Translations under genes and position numbers: made by a program
The notes under the pieces: generated by a model
Seen by the model: the letters and a program-made list of their open reading frames with translations, nothing else
What the model was told of the DNA's origin: nothing
Databases searched by the model: none
NCBI RefSeq assembly: GCF_000423585.1
Contig: NZ_AUIG01000015.1
Location: 92,981 to 136,619 of the forward strand
DNA: 43,639 nt
Direction of reading: 5' to 3'
DNA from: Salinimicrobium xinjiangense DSM 19287
GTDB taxonomy: Bacteria; Bacteroidota; Bacteroidia; Flavobacteriales; Flavobacteriaceae
Shown: piece by piece, positions 32,017 through 41,487 of the stretch
Layout: each line of letters opens with the position of its first letter
How positions within the stretch are numbered: the stretch's first letter is position 1

Positions 32017-34779
32017 ATGAAAGCACTATTTTCATTATTTTTCATTTTTTGCTGCCTTAGCTCTTTCTCCCAGACCACAGTTTCCGGGAAGGTAGTTGAC
32101 GGAAAAAATTCCCCCATTCCGGGCGTGAATATTGTTGTTTTTGGAACTACCCAGGGTACGGCCACAGACCTTGACGGAAGATTTTCTCTTACAGTTACTC
32201 AAGATCCACCTTTTACCCTCGCGGTTTCCAGTATGGGATACGAAGAAAAAAGAGTGCAGGTGACCAGAAATAATACTACTGATCTGGAAATTATTTTAAA
32301 TGAAGGAACTTCTCTGGACGAGATTGTAGTCTCTGCCTCGCGTACGCCGGAGCGGATCTTTGAATCTCCCGTTACCATTGAGCATTTTGGTTTGAAGGAA
32401 ATTCAGAATACACCTTCTGCTTCCTTTTATGGAGGACTCGAAAATCTTAAAGGCGTAGACGTAAATACCAACAGTCTTACCTTCCAGTCTGTTAACACAA
32501 GAGGTTTCGCCACCTTTAACAACACGAGATTTGTCCAGCTGGTAGACGGAATGGACAATTCTTCTCCGGCTCTCAATTTTGTTCTGGGGAACCTTCTGGG
32601 AATGACCGAACTTGATGTCTACAGCGTTGAACTCTTACCGGGGGCTTCTTCAGCGCTTTACGGAGCCAATGCTTTCAACGGAATCCTTTTTATGACCAGT
32701 AAAAATCCGTTTGAATTTCCGGGAGTAAGTGCATATTATAAGCAGGGATTCACCTCTCAGGATGCTGCAGGCACAAATCCATTCTATGATTTTGGCGTGA
32801 GACTGGCGCATAAATTTTCTGATAAGTGGGCTGCAAAGGTAAATTTCTCCTATCTGGAAGGGACTGACTGGCATGCGGTGAATGAAGAAGATGTCCTAAA
32901 TCCCGGGCGTACCAGAGCCCATCATAACTATGATGGACTTAACATTTATGGAGATGAAGTAAGCACCAACATTAGAGTAGTGGGGCAGGCACTGGCCGCT
33001 GGCGGACTTATTCCTGAAGCTGCCGTTGCCTTATTACCTAATGAGTCTGTAAGCCGAACAGGTTATGCAGAGGAAGATCTTACCGATTATGAGGCAAAAA
33101 GTGTAAAATTTGATGCTGCCCTTCATTTTCGTCCTTTTGCCGATGATTTCGAAATCAGCTACCTCGGAAAAGCAGGCTTTGGGAGTACCATCTACCAGGG
33201 AGGAAACCGGTATGCAATAAAGGACTTTTTCCTGCAGCAGCATAAACTGGAAGTTCAAAACAACAACTTCTTCGTGAGAGGCTATATTACCGATGAGGAT
33301 GCAGGCGATTCCTATGATATCAGGTTTACCGGGATCAACGTCAACAGAAGGTGGAAATCAGATCAGCAGTGGTTTGGGCAGTACGCCGGTGCTTTTGTAC
33401 AGGCGAGAAGCCAGGGTGCCCCCGAAGATCAGGCCCACATGTTTGCAAGGCAGTTTGCAGAAGCGGGAAGGTTTGAACCCGGTACAGCCGAATTTCAACA
33501 GGCTTTTGACGAAGTAACTTCAGACTCAGATCTGTTAACCGGCTCCCAGTTTCGGGATGCCTCTCAACTTCGGCATGTAGATGCGAATTACAATCTTACC
33601 CATCTTACTTCAGATATTGCTGAGATCCAGGTGGGGGGATCGTTCAGGGAATACCGTTTGAATTCCGAGGGAACTATTTTTACTGACTACGATGAGCCGA
33701 TCAGCTATAAAGAATATGGGATATATACCCAGGTTCAGAAAAAATTCATTGATGATCGCCTGAAATTAACCGGTTCCATTCGATACGATGATTCCGAACT
33801 ATTTGAAGGTAATTTTTCTCCCAGACTATCCGTAGGTTATACTGCGGGTGAAATGAGACAACATAACTTCAGGGCATCAGTGCAAACAGGTTTCAGATAT
33901 CCTACTACTCAGGATCTTTTTATAGGCCTTGACGTGGGAAGAGCAATTCTGGTTGGTTCAGCAGAAGAGAATCTGGACAGGTACGTAAGAACATTCAATC
34001 TTAGCACCACAGGAGCTGCCGTAACCGGAAGTCCTACAGCCCGGATTTCAGGAAGAAACGCTTATGAAAATGCATTCTCTGTATCATCTGTCCAGGCAGG
34101 TGCCCCGGCAGCGGCAGAGAACGAGCTGGTAAAACCCGAACAGGTAACAGCCTATGAAGTTGGTTACCGCGGAAAGCTTGGCAGGGTTATTCTGGATCTA
34201 AATGCCTATTATAATACTTATAAGGATTTCATTTCAACAGAAACCGTAATCGTACCTTTCTATGGGCAGGTAGGGGATAACCAACTATCCTTACTAGCAC
34301 TGCAGCAGGGTGATTTCAGGGTTTTTCAAACGTATACTAATTCTCCGGCAGACGTGAAATCCTATGGTACTTCGATAGGTCTTAATACCAAGATCTTTAA
34401 TGACTTTGACTTTGGCGCCAACTATACTTATGCTAAAGAAGATTTTGACCAATCCAGCGCACCAGATTTTCAAACAAATTTCAACACTCCGGAACATAAG
34501 GTAAAGGTTTCCTTTGGGAATACCGACCTGTTTGACAACTTTGGATTCCTGGTAAACTATAGATGGAGTGATGCTTTTAATTGGGAGGCAAGTTTTGCCA
34601 ATGGAAAAGTTCCTGCCTATTCGGTTGTGGATGCACAGGTGAATTATGCCGTACCGGCTATTAATTCCCTAATAAAGGCCGGGGCAACTAATATTGGAGG
34701 TGATGAATATTATACTGCATATGGTACAGGTTATATTGGACAGCAGTACTATCTTTCTCTAACACTTCAGGGATTTTAA
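32017..34779 (+). CDS. TonB-dependent receptor, SusC/CirA-like
   Basis: 920 residues, full length. Signal peptide ending SSFSQ, then a CarboxypepD_reg-like domain (about 20-105: VSGKVVDGKNSPIPGVNIVV, TDLDGRFSL), a plug domain (SLDEIVVSASRTPERIFESP, VQLVDGMDN, ALYGANAFNG) and a beta-barrel ending in the aromatic QYYLSLTLQGF. It should move a large or scarce nutrient through the outer membrane with TonB-ExbBD energy. No SusD gene follows, so a polysaccharide SusCD pair is unlikely; the substrate cannot be told. A terminator follows. Confidence 0.92.
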   Translation: MKALFSLFFIFCCLSSFSQTTVSGKVVDGKNSPIPGVNIVVFGTTQGTATDLDGRFSLTVTQDPPFTLAVSSMGYEEKRVQVTRNNTTDLEIILNEGTSLDEIVVSASRTPERIFESPVTIEHFGLKEIQNTPSASFYGGLENLKGVDVNTNSLTFQSVNTRGFATFNNTRFVQLVDGMDNSSPALNFVLGNLLGMTELDVYSVELLPGASSALYGANAFNGILFMTSKNPFEFPGVSAYYKQGFTSQDAAGTNPFYDFGVRLAHKFSDKWAAKVNFSYLEGTDWHAVNEEDVLNPGRTRAHHNYDGLNIYGDEVSTNIRVVGQALAAGGLIPEAAVALLPNESVSRTGYAEEDLTDYEAKSVKFDAALHFRPFADDFEISYLGKAGFGSTIYQGGNRYAIKDFFLQQHKLEVQNNNFFVRGYITDEDAGDSYDIRFTGINVNRRWKSDQQWFGQYAGAFVQARSQGAPEDQAHMFARQFAEAGRFEPGTAEFQQAFDEVTSDSDLLTGSQFRDASQLRHVDANYNLTHLTSDIAEIQVGGSFREYRLNSEGTIFTDYDEPISYKEYGIYTQVQKKFIDDRLKLTGSIRYDDSELFEGNFSPRLSVGYTAGEMRQHNFRASVQTGFRYPTTQDLFIGLDVGRAILVGSAEENLDRYVRTFNLSTTGAAVTGSPTARISGRNAYENAFSVSSVQAGAPAAAENELVKPEQVTAYEVGYRGKLGRVILDLNAYYNTYKDFISTETVIVPFYGQVGDNQLSLLALQQGDFRVFQTYTNSPADVKSYGTSIGLNTKIFNDFDFGANYTYAKEDFDQSSAPDFQTNFNTPEHKVKVSFGNTDLFDNFGFLVNYRWSDAFNWEASFANGKVPAYSVVDAQVNYAVPAINSLIKAGATNIGGDEYYTAYGTGYIGQQYYLSLTLQGF

Positions 34780-34800
34780 TAGGTACGCGCCTAAAAACTA

Positions 34801-34825
34801 AAGGGAGTTTCGGCTCCCTTTTTTT
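34801..34825 (+). terminator. Terminator of the TonB receptor gene
   Basis: AAGGGAG-TTTCGG-CTCCCTT followed by a T run, 21 bases after the stop. Confidence 0.88.
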
Positions 34826-35517
34826 ATTTTTTTTATTTTCTCTTTTAAAGACAAAAATTTTGACAGCTATTAAGACATTTAAATTCACGGTTTTCAGAAT
34901 ATTCTAATCTGTTTATCTGCTGGTTCCTGTGGGGACTGGATGAAAAATTTATACGTATCACCTCTTAGATCGCTAAGGGATCACATAATTACAGAATCCA
35001 TATAGCGGAAATATTCGACCCCGATGGGATCGTACTTATAAAATGGGTATAGCCTATTAATATGAAACCCTTTCAGCGTCGAAACAGTCATGTCTTACTA
35101 TATTCTTCTGAAGAAATTTTTCAGTTCCAGAATGCAGGTTCAAAAAGAGAAAGGATCAAACCTCGTAAGGTTTTTCCTGAACATGATAGGATAAGACCTA
35201 CAAGGGTGTCAAAATTTTACAGGTCTGTGATTCTTTGATGATCAAAGGAAAATGTCCTTGAATAAAAGGCTATTCTTGTCAAATTCTGATCTTGGTTTTT
35301 AATAAATCTTACCCTGTTATCCCGAAGGGATTAAATATTTATAGAAAATTTGATGTTTGGAAATATTTGACCCCGACGGGGTCGTATTCTCGGGTTATTT
35401 CGGATCTATAAATAATGGACCCTTTCAGGGTCAAAATAGCGGATTTGAATATTATAAAAAAAAATAAATCCTGGCTCTAGTAGGGTAGCGGTCCTGGTTA
35501 TTAGTAAACGATACAAA
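34826..35517. repeat. Spacer with a duplicated palindromic element
   Basis: About 690 bases without a gene. Two diverged copies of one element (about 34970-35090 and 35320-35447) share, in order, an AAGGGAT palindrome, GGAAATATTYGACCCCGAYG and an ACCCTTTCAGSGTC segment. Between them is a degraded relative of the CCTACAAGGTC hairpin. Confidence 0.65.
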
Positions 35518-35808
35518 CTAATCTTCAAATCTCCTCAGCCGGTTATGAAGCATTCTAACTTCATCCTGAAGCTGTGATACCCGGTCCAGTAAATGATTTA
35601 TTGCATCAATTCCCTGCATATTTATTTCCAGTTCGTAGTGCAGACGCATCATTCTTTCCAGGTCCCTTATCCTTTCCTGCTCAATATATTCATCATCTTC
35701 AATGACAACAATTTGAATAAGACCGTGTTCATTTAGGGAATTGATGAATGAGTAGTCTACATGATGACATTTACAGAATTCTATTATTGAAATATACTGA
35801 TCATCCAT
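35518..35808 (-). CDS. cbpM: Chaperone modulator CbpM
   Basis: 96 residues. A MerR-like N-terminal half ([27 protein letters not shown]) and a helical C-terminal half ([20 protein letters not shown], then [19 protein letters not shown]) match CbpM, which binds the J domain of CbpA and inhibits it. Its start overlaps the end of the DnaJ-like gene by eight bases, the classical cbpA-cbpM order. Confidence 0.87.
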   Translation of the reverse strand: MDDQYISIIEFCKCHHVDYSFINSLNEHGLIQIVVIEDDEYIEQERIRDLERMMRLHYELEINMQGIDAINHLLDRVSQLQDEVRMLHNRLRRFED

Positions 35809-36742
35809 TGCTTCTCAATTTTTTTAATTCCTGAATCAGCTCTTTTTCCCGGGCGGTTAAATTCGTTGGAGTCTTTATTTTGTAGGTAATATAAAGATCT
35901 CCAAACTGTCCTTCTTTTTTGTAGACAGGAAATCCTTTTCCTTTTAACTTTACAGTTGTATCGTTCTGGGTTTCGGGTTTTACGCTGAGTTTTACTTTCC
36001 CATTAAAAGTCTCCACGGTGAGATCTCCTCCGAGCATGGCAGTAAATATGTCGAGATCTACATCCTTATAAAGATTTTCGGCTTCGCGCTTGAACTGTGT
36101 ATTATTCTTAATAGCAAAAGTGATAAAAAGGTCACCTGCCGGTCCGCCGTTCACGCCTTCCCCACCGTAGCCTTTGATCTTGATCGTTTGCCCGTCTTCC
36201 ACACCTGCAGGAATGGTGAGTCTGATATTTTTACCGTCTACGGTTATAGTATGTTTTTGTGTTTTGTAGACATCTGTAAGATTTAAATGCAGCTCTGCAT
36301 TGTAGTCCTGTCCGCGAAACCGTGTGGTTCTTTGCCTGCCACCGGCGGCACCTCCAAACATGGATTCAAAGAATTCTGAAAAATCCCCACTTTCAAATCC
36401 GCCGCCGCTAAAGCCTTCCGCGCCTCCAAAGCCGCCAGTCCTGCCTCCAAATCCGCCGCCGGAATACTGCCGCTGATATTGTTGCTGTTGGGCTCTTTGC
36501 TTTTCAAATTCTTCAGCATGCTGCCAGTCCTTTCCATACTGGTCGTATTTTTTCCGCTTCTCGGGATCTATGAGGACCTCGTGTGCTTCATTGATCTGCT
36601 GAAATTTTTTCTGGGCTGCAGTATCATTTGGATTAAGATCGGGATGATATTTTCTGGCCAGTTTTCGGTAAGCCTTCTTGATGTCGCTTTTAGTAGCGTT
36701 CTTGTCCAGTTCCAAAACCTTATAGTAGTCGATAAATTCCAT
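35801..36742 (-). CDS. cbpA: DnaJ-class chaperone CbpA
   Basis: 313 residues: J domain at 1-70 with the HPD triplet (KYHPDLNP), a Gly/Phe-rich linker with repeated GGFGG units (about 95-135), and the two C-terminal substrate domains ([40 protein letters not shown]). There is no Cys-rich zinc finger, which separates it from DnaJ and fits CbpA. It delivers clients to DnaK. Divergent from acs, with an AAAATGTCATTTT palindrome in the shared promoter region. Confidence 0.92.
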   Translation of the reverse strand: MEFIDYYKVLELDKNATKSDIKKAYRKLARKYHPDLNPNDTAAQKKFQQINEAHEVLIDPEKRKKYDQYGKDWQHAEEFEKQRAQQQQYQRQYSGGGFGGRTGGFGGAEGFSGGGFESGDFSEFFESMFGGAAGGRQRTTRFRGQDYNAELHLNLTDVYKTQKHTITVDGKNIRLTIPAGVEDGQTIKIKGYGGEGVNGGPAGDLFITFAIKNNTQFKREAENLYKDVDLDIFTAMLGGDLTVETFNGKVKLSVKPETQNDTTVKLKGKGFPVYKKEGQFGDLYITYKIKTPTNLTAREKELIQELKKLRSNG

Positions 36743-36845
36743 AGTTTATACTCAGGTTTAAGTCTCTGCTTTCTTAAAGATACATATTTCAGAAAAAATA
36801 AATAGAAGCCTTGTCCATTTTATTGCTTCGGAAAAATGCTTCTCT

Positions 36846-36858
36846 AAAATGTCATTTT
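36846..36858. repeat. AAAATGTCATTTT palindrome, site 2
   Basis: Same 13-base palindrome as between gldG and dnaN, here in the divergent cbpA/acs promoter region. Could be an operator for either side. Confidence 0.5.
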
Positions 36859-36893
36859 TAAGTATCCTTTTGAAAATCAGTTAAATTAAATTA

Positions 36894-36924
36894 TTTGTTT
36901 TTGAAAAGGCTTTTCCTAATTTTA
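36894..36924 (+). promoter_or_regulatory. acs promoter
   Basis: TTTG (36894-36897), 19 bases, TAATTTTA (36917-36924), one mismatch from TAnnTTTG. Transcription should begin at about 36929-36931, which is the start codon itself, implying a leaderless or almost leaderless mRNA. Confidence 0.6.
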
Positions 36925-36928
36925 GAAT

Positions 36929-38836
36929 ATGGAAAATCTACAGCTACGCACCTTCGCAGATTATAAAAAAGCTTATAAAAAGAGCACAAAAGATCCTGAA
37001 GCTTTTTGGGAAGGGATCGCCGACACCTTCACCTGGCAAAAAAAATGGGATAAAACCCTGGAGTGGGATTTTGAAAAGCCCGAAGTAAAGTGGTTCCAGG
37101 GAGGAAAACTTAATATCACAGAAAATTGCCTGGACCGGCACCTGGAAAAACTGGGGAATAAAACTGCGATCATCTGGGAACCTAATGATCCCGATGAGGA
37201 ATCCCGGTATATTTCATACCGGCAGTTGTTCGTGAAGGTTTCCCGATTTGCGAATGTCTTAAAGAACAATGGCATCAAAAAAGGAGACAGGGTTTGTCTT
37301 TATATGCCCATGATCCCTGAGCTTGCCATCGCAATGCTGGCATGTGCGCGGATAGGTGCGGTACATTCCATCGTCTTCGCCGGATTTTCCAGTGCGGCCA
37401 TTGCCCGCCGCATCAATGATTCGGAATGTAAGATGCTCATCACCGCCAATGAAGTTTACAGGGGTGCCAAAAAGGTGAATTTGAAAGAGATCTGTGACAA
37501 AGCACTGGAGGAGACACCTTCTATAGAATCTGTGATCGTTTACCGCAGGACTGTAGAGCCTACTGCCATGAAAGATGGCCGGGACAAGTTCTGGTTTGAT
37601 GAGCTTCAAAAAGCTGAAAAAGATTGTCCTGCTGAAGAAATGGATGCCGAAGACATGCTTTTTATTCTCTATACCTCCGGCTCCACCGGAAAGCCCAAAG
37701 GTATGGTCCACACCGTAGGTGGATATATGGTAGGAACAACCTATACTTTTCAGAATGTTTTTCAGCTGGAAAAGGATGACGTGTACTGGTGTACGGCAGA
37801 TATTGGCTGGATCACCGGCCATTCTTATATTATATATGGTCCGCTGGCATCGGGAGCAACTACAGTCATGTTTGAAGGAGTTCCCAGCTATCCGGATTAT
37901 GGCAGATTCTGGGAGATCTGTGAAAAACTTAAAGTGACCCACTTCTATACGGCGCCTACAGCGATTCGCTCCCTGGCCAAACAACCCCTGAAGTTCGTAG
38001 AGAGGCATGACCTCTCTTCGCTCAAAGTTCTGGGAAGCGTAGGGGAGCCTATTAATGAAGAAGCCTGGCACTGGTATAACGACAACATCGGAAAAGGAAA
38101 TTGCCCTGTTGTTGATACCTGGTGGCAAACGGAAACTGGGGGGATCATGATCTCACCTCTTGCCGGGATAACACCTACACGACCCACTTTTGCAACTTTG
38201 CCGCTACCGGGAGTCCAACCGGTGCTCATGGATGAGCAGGGAGAGGAAATTCCACATACCAATGAACCTGTCGAAGGAAGACTTGCTATTAAATTTCCCT
38301 GGCCTTCTATTGCAAGGACCATCTATGGTGATCACGACAGGTATAAAGAGGTTTATTTTTCAACTTTTAAGGGTAAATATTTTACCGGTGACGGGGCCTA
38401 TAGAGATGCTTCCGGGAATTACAGGATCACGGGTAGGGTAGATGATATAGTGATCGTTTCGGGACATAACCTGGGAACTGCGGCTATTGAAAATGCTATT
38501 GATGAACATGAAGCTGTTGTAGAAAGTGCTGTGGTAGGCTATCCTCATGAGGTTAAGGGGAATGCCCTCTACGCATACGTTATTTTGTACAATGACATCG
38601 AACCTTCAGAAGAGCTTATAAAGGAGATCAGGGAAATAGTAGCCAATACAGTTGGTCCCATCGCTAAACCCGAAAAGATCCAGTTCGTGAGCGGATTACC
38701 TAAGACGCGCAGCGGAAAGATCATGAGAAGAATTCTTCGGAAGATCGCTTCAAAAGACACAGAAAATCTGGGAGACACTTCTACGCTTCTAAATCCAGAA
38801 ATTGTTGATGAAATTATGGCTGATTTTAAGGCATAG
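36929..38836 (+). CDS. acs: Acetyl-CoA synthetase (AMP-forming)
   Basis: 635 residues, normal length. It activates acetate to acetyl-AMP and then acetyl-CoA. Motifs: YTSGSTGKPKGMVHTVGGY (phosphate loop), DVYWCTADIGWITGHSY, VVDTWWQTETGG, YFTGDGAYRDASGNYRITGR with the hinge Asp, and PKTRSGKIMRRILRK, where Lys597 is the residue controlled by acetylation in the family. The promoter candidate would give a leaderless transcript. Single gene. Confidence 0.97.
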   Translation: MENLQLRTFADYKKAYKKSTKDPEAFWEGIADTFTWQKKWDKTLEWDFEKPEVKWFQGGKLNITENCLDRHLEKLGNKTAIIWEPNDPDEESRYISYRQLFVKVSRFANVLKNNGIKKGDRVCLYMPMIPELAIAMLACARIGAVHSIVFAGFSSAAIARRINDSECKMLITANEVYRGAKKVNLKEICDKALEETPSIESVIVYRRTVEPTAMKDGRDKFWFDELQKAEKDCPAEEMDAEDMLFILYTSGSTGKPKGMVHTVGGYMVGTTYTFQNVFQLEKDDVYWCTADIGWITGHSYIIYGPLASGATTVMFEGVPSYPDYGRFWEICEKLKVTHFYTAPTAIRSLAKQPLKFVERHDLSSLKVLGSVGEPINEEAWHWYNDNIGKGNCPVVDTWWQTETGGIMISPLAGITPTRPTFATLPLPGVQPVLMDEQGEEIPHTNEPVEGRLAIKFPWPSIARTIYGDHDRYKEVYFSTFKGKYFTGDGAYRDASGNYRITGRVDDIVIVSGHNLGTAAIENAIDEHEAVVESAVVGYPHEVKGNALYAYVILYNDIEPSEELIKEIREIVANTVGPIAKPEKIQFVSGLPKTRSGKIMRRILRKIASKDTENLGDTSTLLNPEIVDEIMADFKA

Positions 38837-38881
38837 TTGTTGATGTTGCAAAACAACCGTTAATTTTTAAAACTTCCCATT

Positions 38882-39592
38882 ATGAAAACAGTATTACTCC
38901 CAATCTTTTCATTTCTTTTCATTTTTTCTGCAAACGCACAGTCTGTAATTGATTCCTGGGGTGGAGAATTTCCTGTGAGTCCCTTAGAAGAATATGGCAA
39001 AGCCTACCGTCCCGGGCTTCCGGTTCCGGCTGACTATACCGGATCCTTTTATTTTGAGGAAGATTTTATTCCGGGTGTTATTGTAGTAGAGGGAAAGGAA
39101 GAGCAGCTGAATGTTTTCTTAAGGTACAACGCTCTAAAGGATCAGGTAGAATATAAACTGAACAGGGAAGAAAATGAGGCACGTTTACTTCCGACTATTA
39201 AGACTATTTCTTACAGAACTCCTGCTTATGACTATATCTGGAAAACTTTTAAAATAGAGGATGGAAAGGAGATAAGCGGTTTTGTAATAAGCCATTTCAA
39301 TGGGGAAGAGGCAAAATTTTTAGCAAAACCCATTGCGATTTTACAACCTGAAGTTTTACCACGTACAGGATATGATCGTTATAAGCCTGCAAATATGAGC
39401 GTGAAATCCGTTTATCTTTTATCAATAGGAGAAGGGCCTTTCAAAGAAATAAAGCTGGAAGAAAAGCAGATTCGAAAAGCACTCCCGGCTTCTTCCTTCC
39501 TCAATGATTATTTTTTAAATCATAAAATTGAGACCGTTGAAGATGTAGTAAAACTTCTAAGGTCTTTTGAGGAGCAACGTTCTAACATCTAA
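38882..39592 (+). CDS. Secreted protein of unknown function (paralogue 1)
   Basis: 236 residues with a Sec signal peptide ending SANAQ. The mature part shares the plan of the next gene: YFEEDFIPGVIVVEGKEEQL, NVFLRYNALKDQVEYKL, a G-F-V-I-S-H-F core and a basic-acidic C-terminal helix region with RKALPASSFLNDYF and ETVEDVVKLLRSFEEQ. It resembles periplasmic proteins common in flavobacteria with no assigned role. 45 bases after acs and 26 bases before its paralogue. Confidence 0.75.
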   Translation: MKTVLLPIFSFLFIFSANAQSVIDSWGGEFPVSPLEEYGKAYRPGLPVPADYTGSFYFEEDFIPGVIVVEGKEEQLNVFLRYNALKDQVEYKLNREENEARLLPTIKTISYRTPAYDYIWKTFKIEDGKEISGFVISHFNGEEAKFLAKPIAILQPEVLPRTGYDRYKPANMSVKSVYLLSIGEGPFKEIKLEEKQIRKALPASSFLNDYFLNHKIETVEDVVKLLRSFEEQRSNI

Positions 39593-39618
39593 TAAGCCCG
39601 GTAGATGGCTTTGACAGC

Positions 39619-40275
39619 ATGAAAAAAATATTTTTAGCACTTATCAGCATACTTGGTTTTGCAGAATTGAACGCCCAGATCTTTACCGATGATGGCCGAT
39701 ATGAATTAATAGGCAAAGACAATCCGGATATTTTTAAAGCAACAGGATCTCCTTATCTGAACGAGAATTTTACCAGCGGCAAAATTTTCTTTGAGGATAA
39801 GGCTCCTTTGCCTGTACTTTTAAGGTACAATGTCTATAATGAAACCATAGAAGTTAGACCTGATCCTTCTTCGGAAGAGATATTTAAAGTCAGCGATCGG
39901 GAAAAAGCGACATACGAACTCGATGGGCTAAAGATGATATCAGATCAATTCTACTATGACGACAGAAAGATCTGGGGATTTTTTATAGTTCATTATGAAG
40001 GAGATCGTTTCCAGCTTCTTGAAAAACCTGAAATAAGGGTGACCCGGGCGGTAAGAACAGACTCCGGCTACTCAGACGATAAACCTGCCCGAATGAAAAA
40101 GACTTCTTCCCTGTATATCCGGGATAAGGAGAAGGATGTTCACGAAATAAAACTTAAGCATAAGGACGTGAAGAAATTTTTTACTTCAGCAGAGGCGAAA
40201 AATTATCTTTCAAAAAACAAAATAAAAGATATAGAAGATCTGGCGGGGCTTATGAAATTTCTTGAGGAAGAGTAG
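39619..40275 (+). CDS. Secreted protein of unknown function (paralogue 2)
   Basis: 218 residues, signal peptide ending LNAQ. Equivalent blocks: YLNENFTSGKIFFEDKAPLP, VLLRYNVYNETIEVRP, WGFFIVHYEGDRFQLLEKPE, KDVKKFFTSAEAKNYLSKN and IKDIEDLAGLMKFLEEE. Tandem duplicate of the preceding gene and probably in the same operon. It converges tail-to-tail, two bases apart, with the topoisomerase gene. Confidence 0.75.
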   Translation: MKKIFLALISILGFAELNAQIFTDDGRYELIGKDNPDIFKATGSPYLNENFTSGKIFFEDKAPLPVLLRYNVYNETIEVRPDPSSEEIFKVSDREKATYELDGLKMISDQFYYDDRKIWGFFIVHYEGDRFQLLEKPEIRVTRAVRTDSGYSDDKPARMKKTSSLYIRDKEKDVHEIKLKHKDVKKFFTSAEAKNYLSKNKIKDIEDLAGLMKFLEEE

Positions 40276-40277
40276 TA

Positions 40278-41369
40278 TCATTTTTCTGATTTCTTTTCTT
40301 CCAACTCGATCTCAAAATCCTTAAGTAGTTCCAATAGTACTTCCTCAGTCTGAGACAGGTTGGGTTTTGAGGTACGTTTTCTGTCTACTTTTTTAAAATA
40401 CGGAACAATTCCGCCGGTTTCATATAATTGAACCACATGCGGATGCACGTAGTAACTGCGGCAAACACTTCTTGTATTATTGAGAGCTTCGGCAGCAGTA
40501 TCATAAGCCTCCAGGATGTTTTTTTTATTTTGCTTCTCTTCCGGAACAAATCCTGTTTCCTTTAATTTTTCAAAAAAGATCTTGGTAGCACTCCAGGTTC
40601 TAAAATCCTTGGCCGAGAACAATTGGCCACTAATATTCTGAATATAACTATTGACCATTCCGCTGTCAATGCCACGTTTTTTACCTTCATCATCATAATA
40701 CTTAAACACCTCCCATCCGGGAATTTCCTCACATTTATTTACAAGTTTGATCAATTTCCTATCGCGCACAGAAACACTGTGTTCAATTCCTCTTTTTCCG
40801 ACGAAATTTATCATTAACTCTCCCCTGGAAATCTGGACATGCCGGCTTCTAAGGGTTGAAAGACCGTAGGATTTGTTTTCTTTTGCATAAGCTTCATTTC
40901 CTATACGTATGTGCGTTTCTTCCATCAAACGAATGACCAGAGCCAAAACTTTTTCCTGCGGCATTCCTCGTTTATCAAGATCCTCATCAACCTGGGCTCT
41001 TATTTTAGGTAAAACTTTACCAAAGGCGGTCATTTTATAGAACTTCGTAAGATTTCGCAGTTTTGTCCAATCGGGATGGTACATATATTGTTTCCGGTTC
41101 TTGGCGTCCATTCCTACTACCTGGAGGTGTCCGTTATCATAGGGACAGATCTTCACTTTCTCCCAGGCCGGGGGAATAACGAGTTTTTTAATGCGCTGTA
41201 GCGCCTCACCATTTACCGGTTCTCCTTCTTTAAGATATTGAAAACCTTTTCCTCTTTTCCTGCGAATAATACAGAGGTCCTCTTCGGAAACATACTGAAG
41301 ATTGGCTTTTTCTGCAGCCAGATCGGGATTGGATAGGAGGGAAGTAACTTCTTCAGAAGTGAGCACCAT
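40278..41369 (-). CDS. DNA topoisomerase IB (poxvirus/bacterial type)
   Basis: 363 residues. N-terminal domain with LVIPPAWEKVKICPYDNGHL, then VGMDAKNRKQYMYHPDW; catalytic domain with RLMEETHIRIGNEAYAKENK, SYGLSTLRSRHV, KDFRTWSATKIF (Arg257) and the Tyr site CRSYYVHPHV (Tyr306/307). It relaxes supercoils through a 3'-phosphotyrosine link. Bacterial members of this type are scattered and accessory. The C terminus is basic and acidic, without a zinc finger. Single gene. Confidence 0.93.
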   Translation of the reverse strand: MVLTSEEVTSLLSNPDLAAEKANLQYVSEEDLCIIRRKRGKGFQYLKEGEPVNGEALQRIKKLVIPPAWEKVKICPYDNGHLQVVGMDAKNRKQYMYHPDWTKLRNLTKFYKMTAFGKVLPKIRAQVDEDLDKRGMPQEKVLALVIRLMEETHIRIGNEAYAKENKSYGLSTLRSRHVQISRGELMINFVGKRGIEHSVSVRDRKLIKLVNKCEEIPGWEVFKYYDDEGKKRGIDSGMVNSYIQNISGQLFSAKDFRTWSATKIFFEKLKETGFVPEEKQNKKNILEAYDTAAEALNNTRSVCRSYYVHPHVVQLYETGGIVPYFKKVDRKRTSKPNLSQTEEVLLELLKDFEIELEEKKSEK

Positions 41370-41440
41370 AATTTTTTTTCTAAATATAACCTACGGGAAT
41401 CGCATCTGGTTCTAAAGAAATGTGAAAGTTAACTCACAAA

Positions 41441-41466
41441 AAAAAGCCTCCCTTATTAAGGAGGCT
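41441..41466 (-). terminator. Terminator of the M42 peptidase gene
   Basis: GCCTCC-CTTATTAA-GGAGGC with nine T after it on the minus strand, 22 bases past the stop. Confidence 0.85.
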
Positions 41467-41487
41467 CAAAAATGTCATATTTGGATG

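Noticed and set aside
37259-38128. 289-codon minus-strand frame
   Set aside because: Antisense shadow of acs; no family features.
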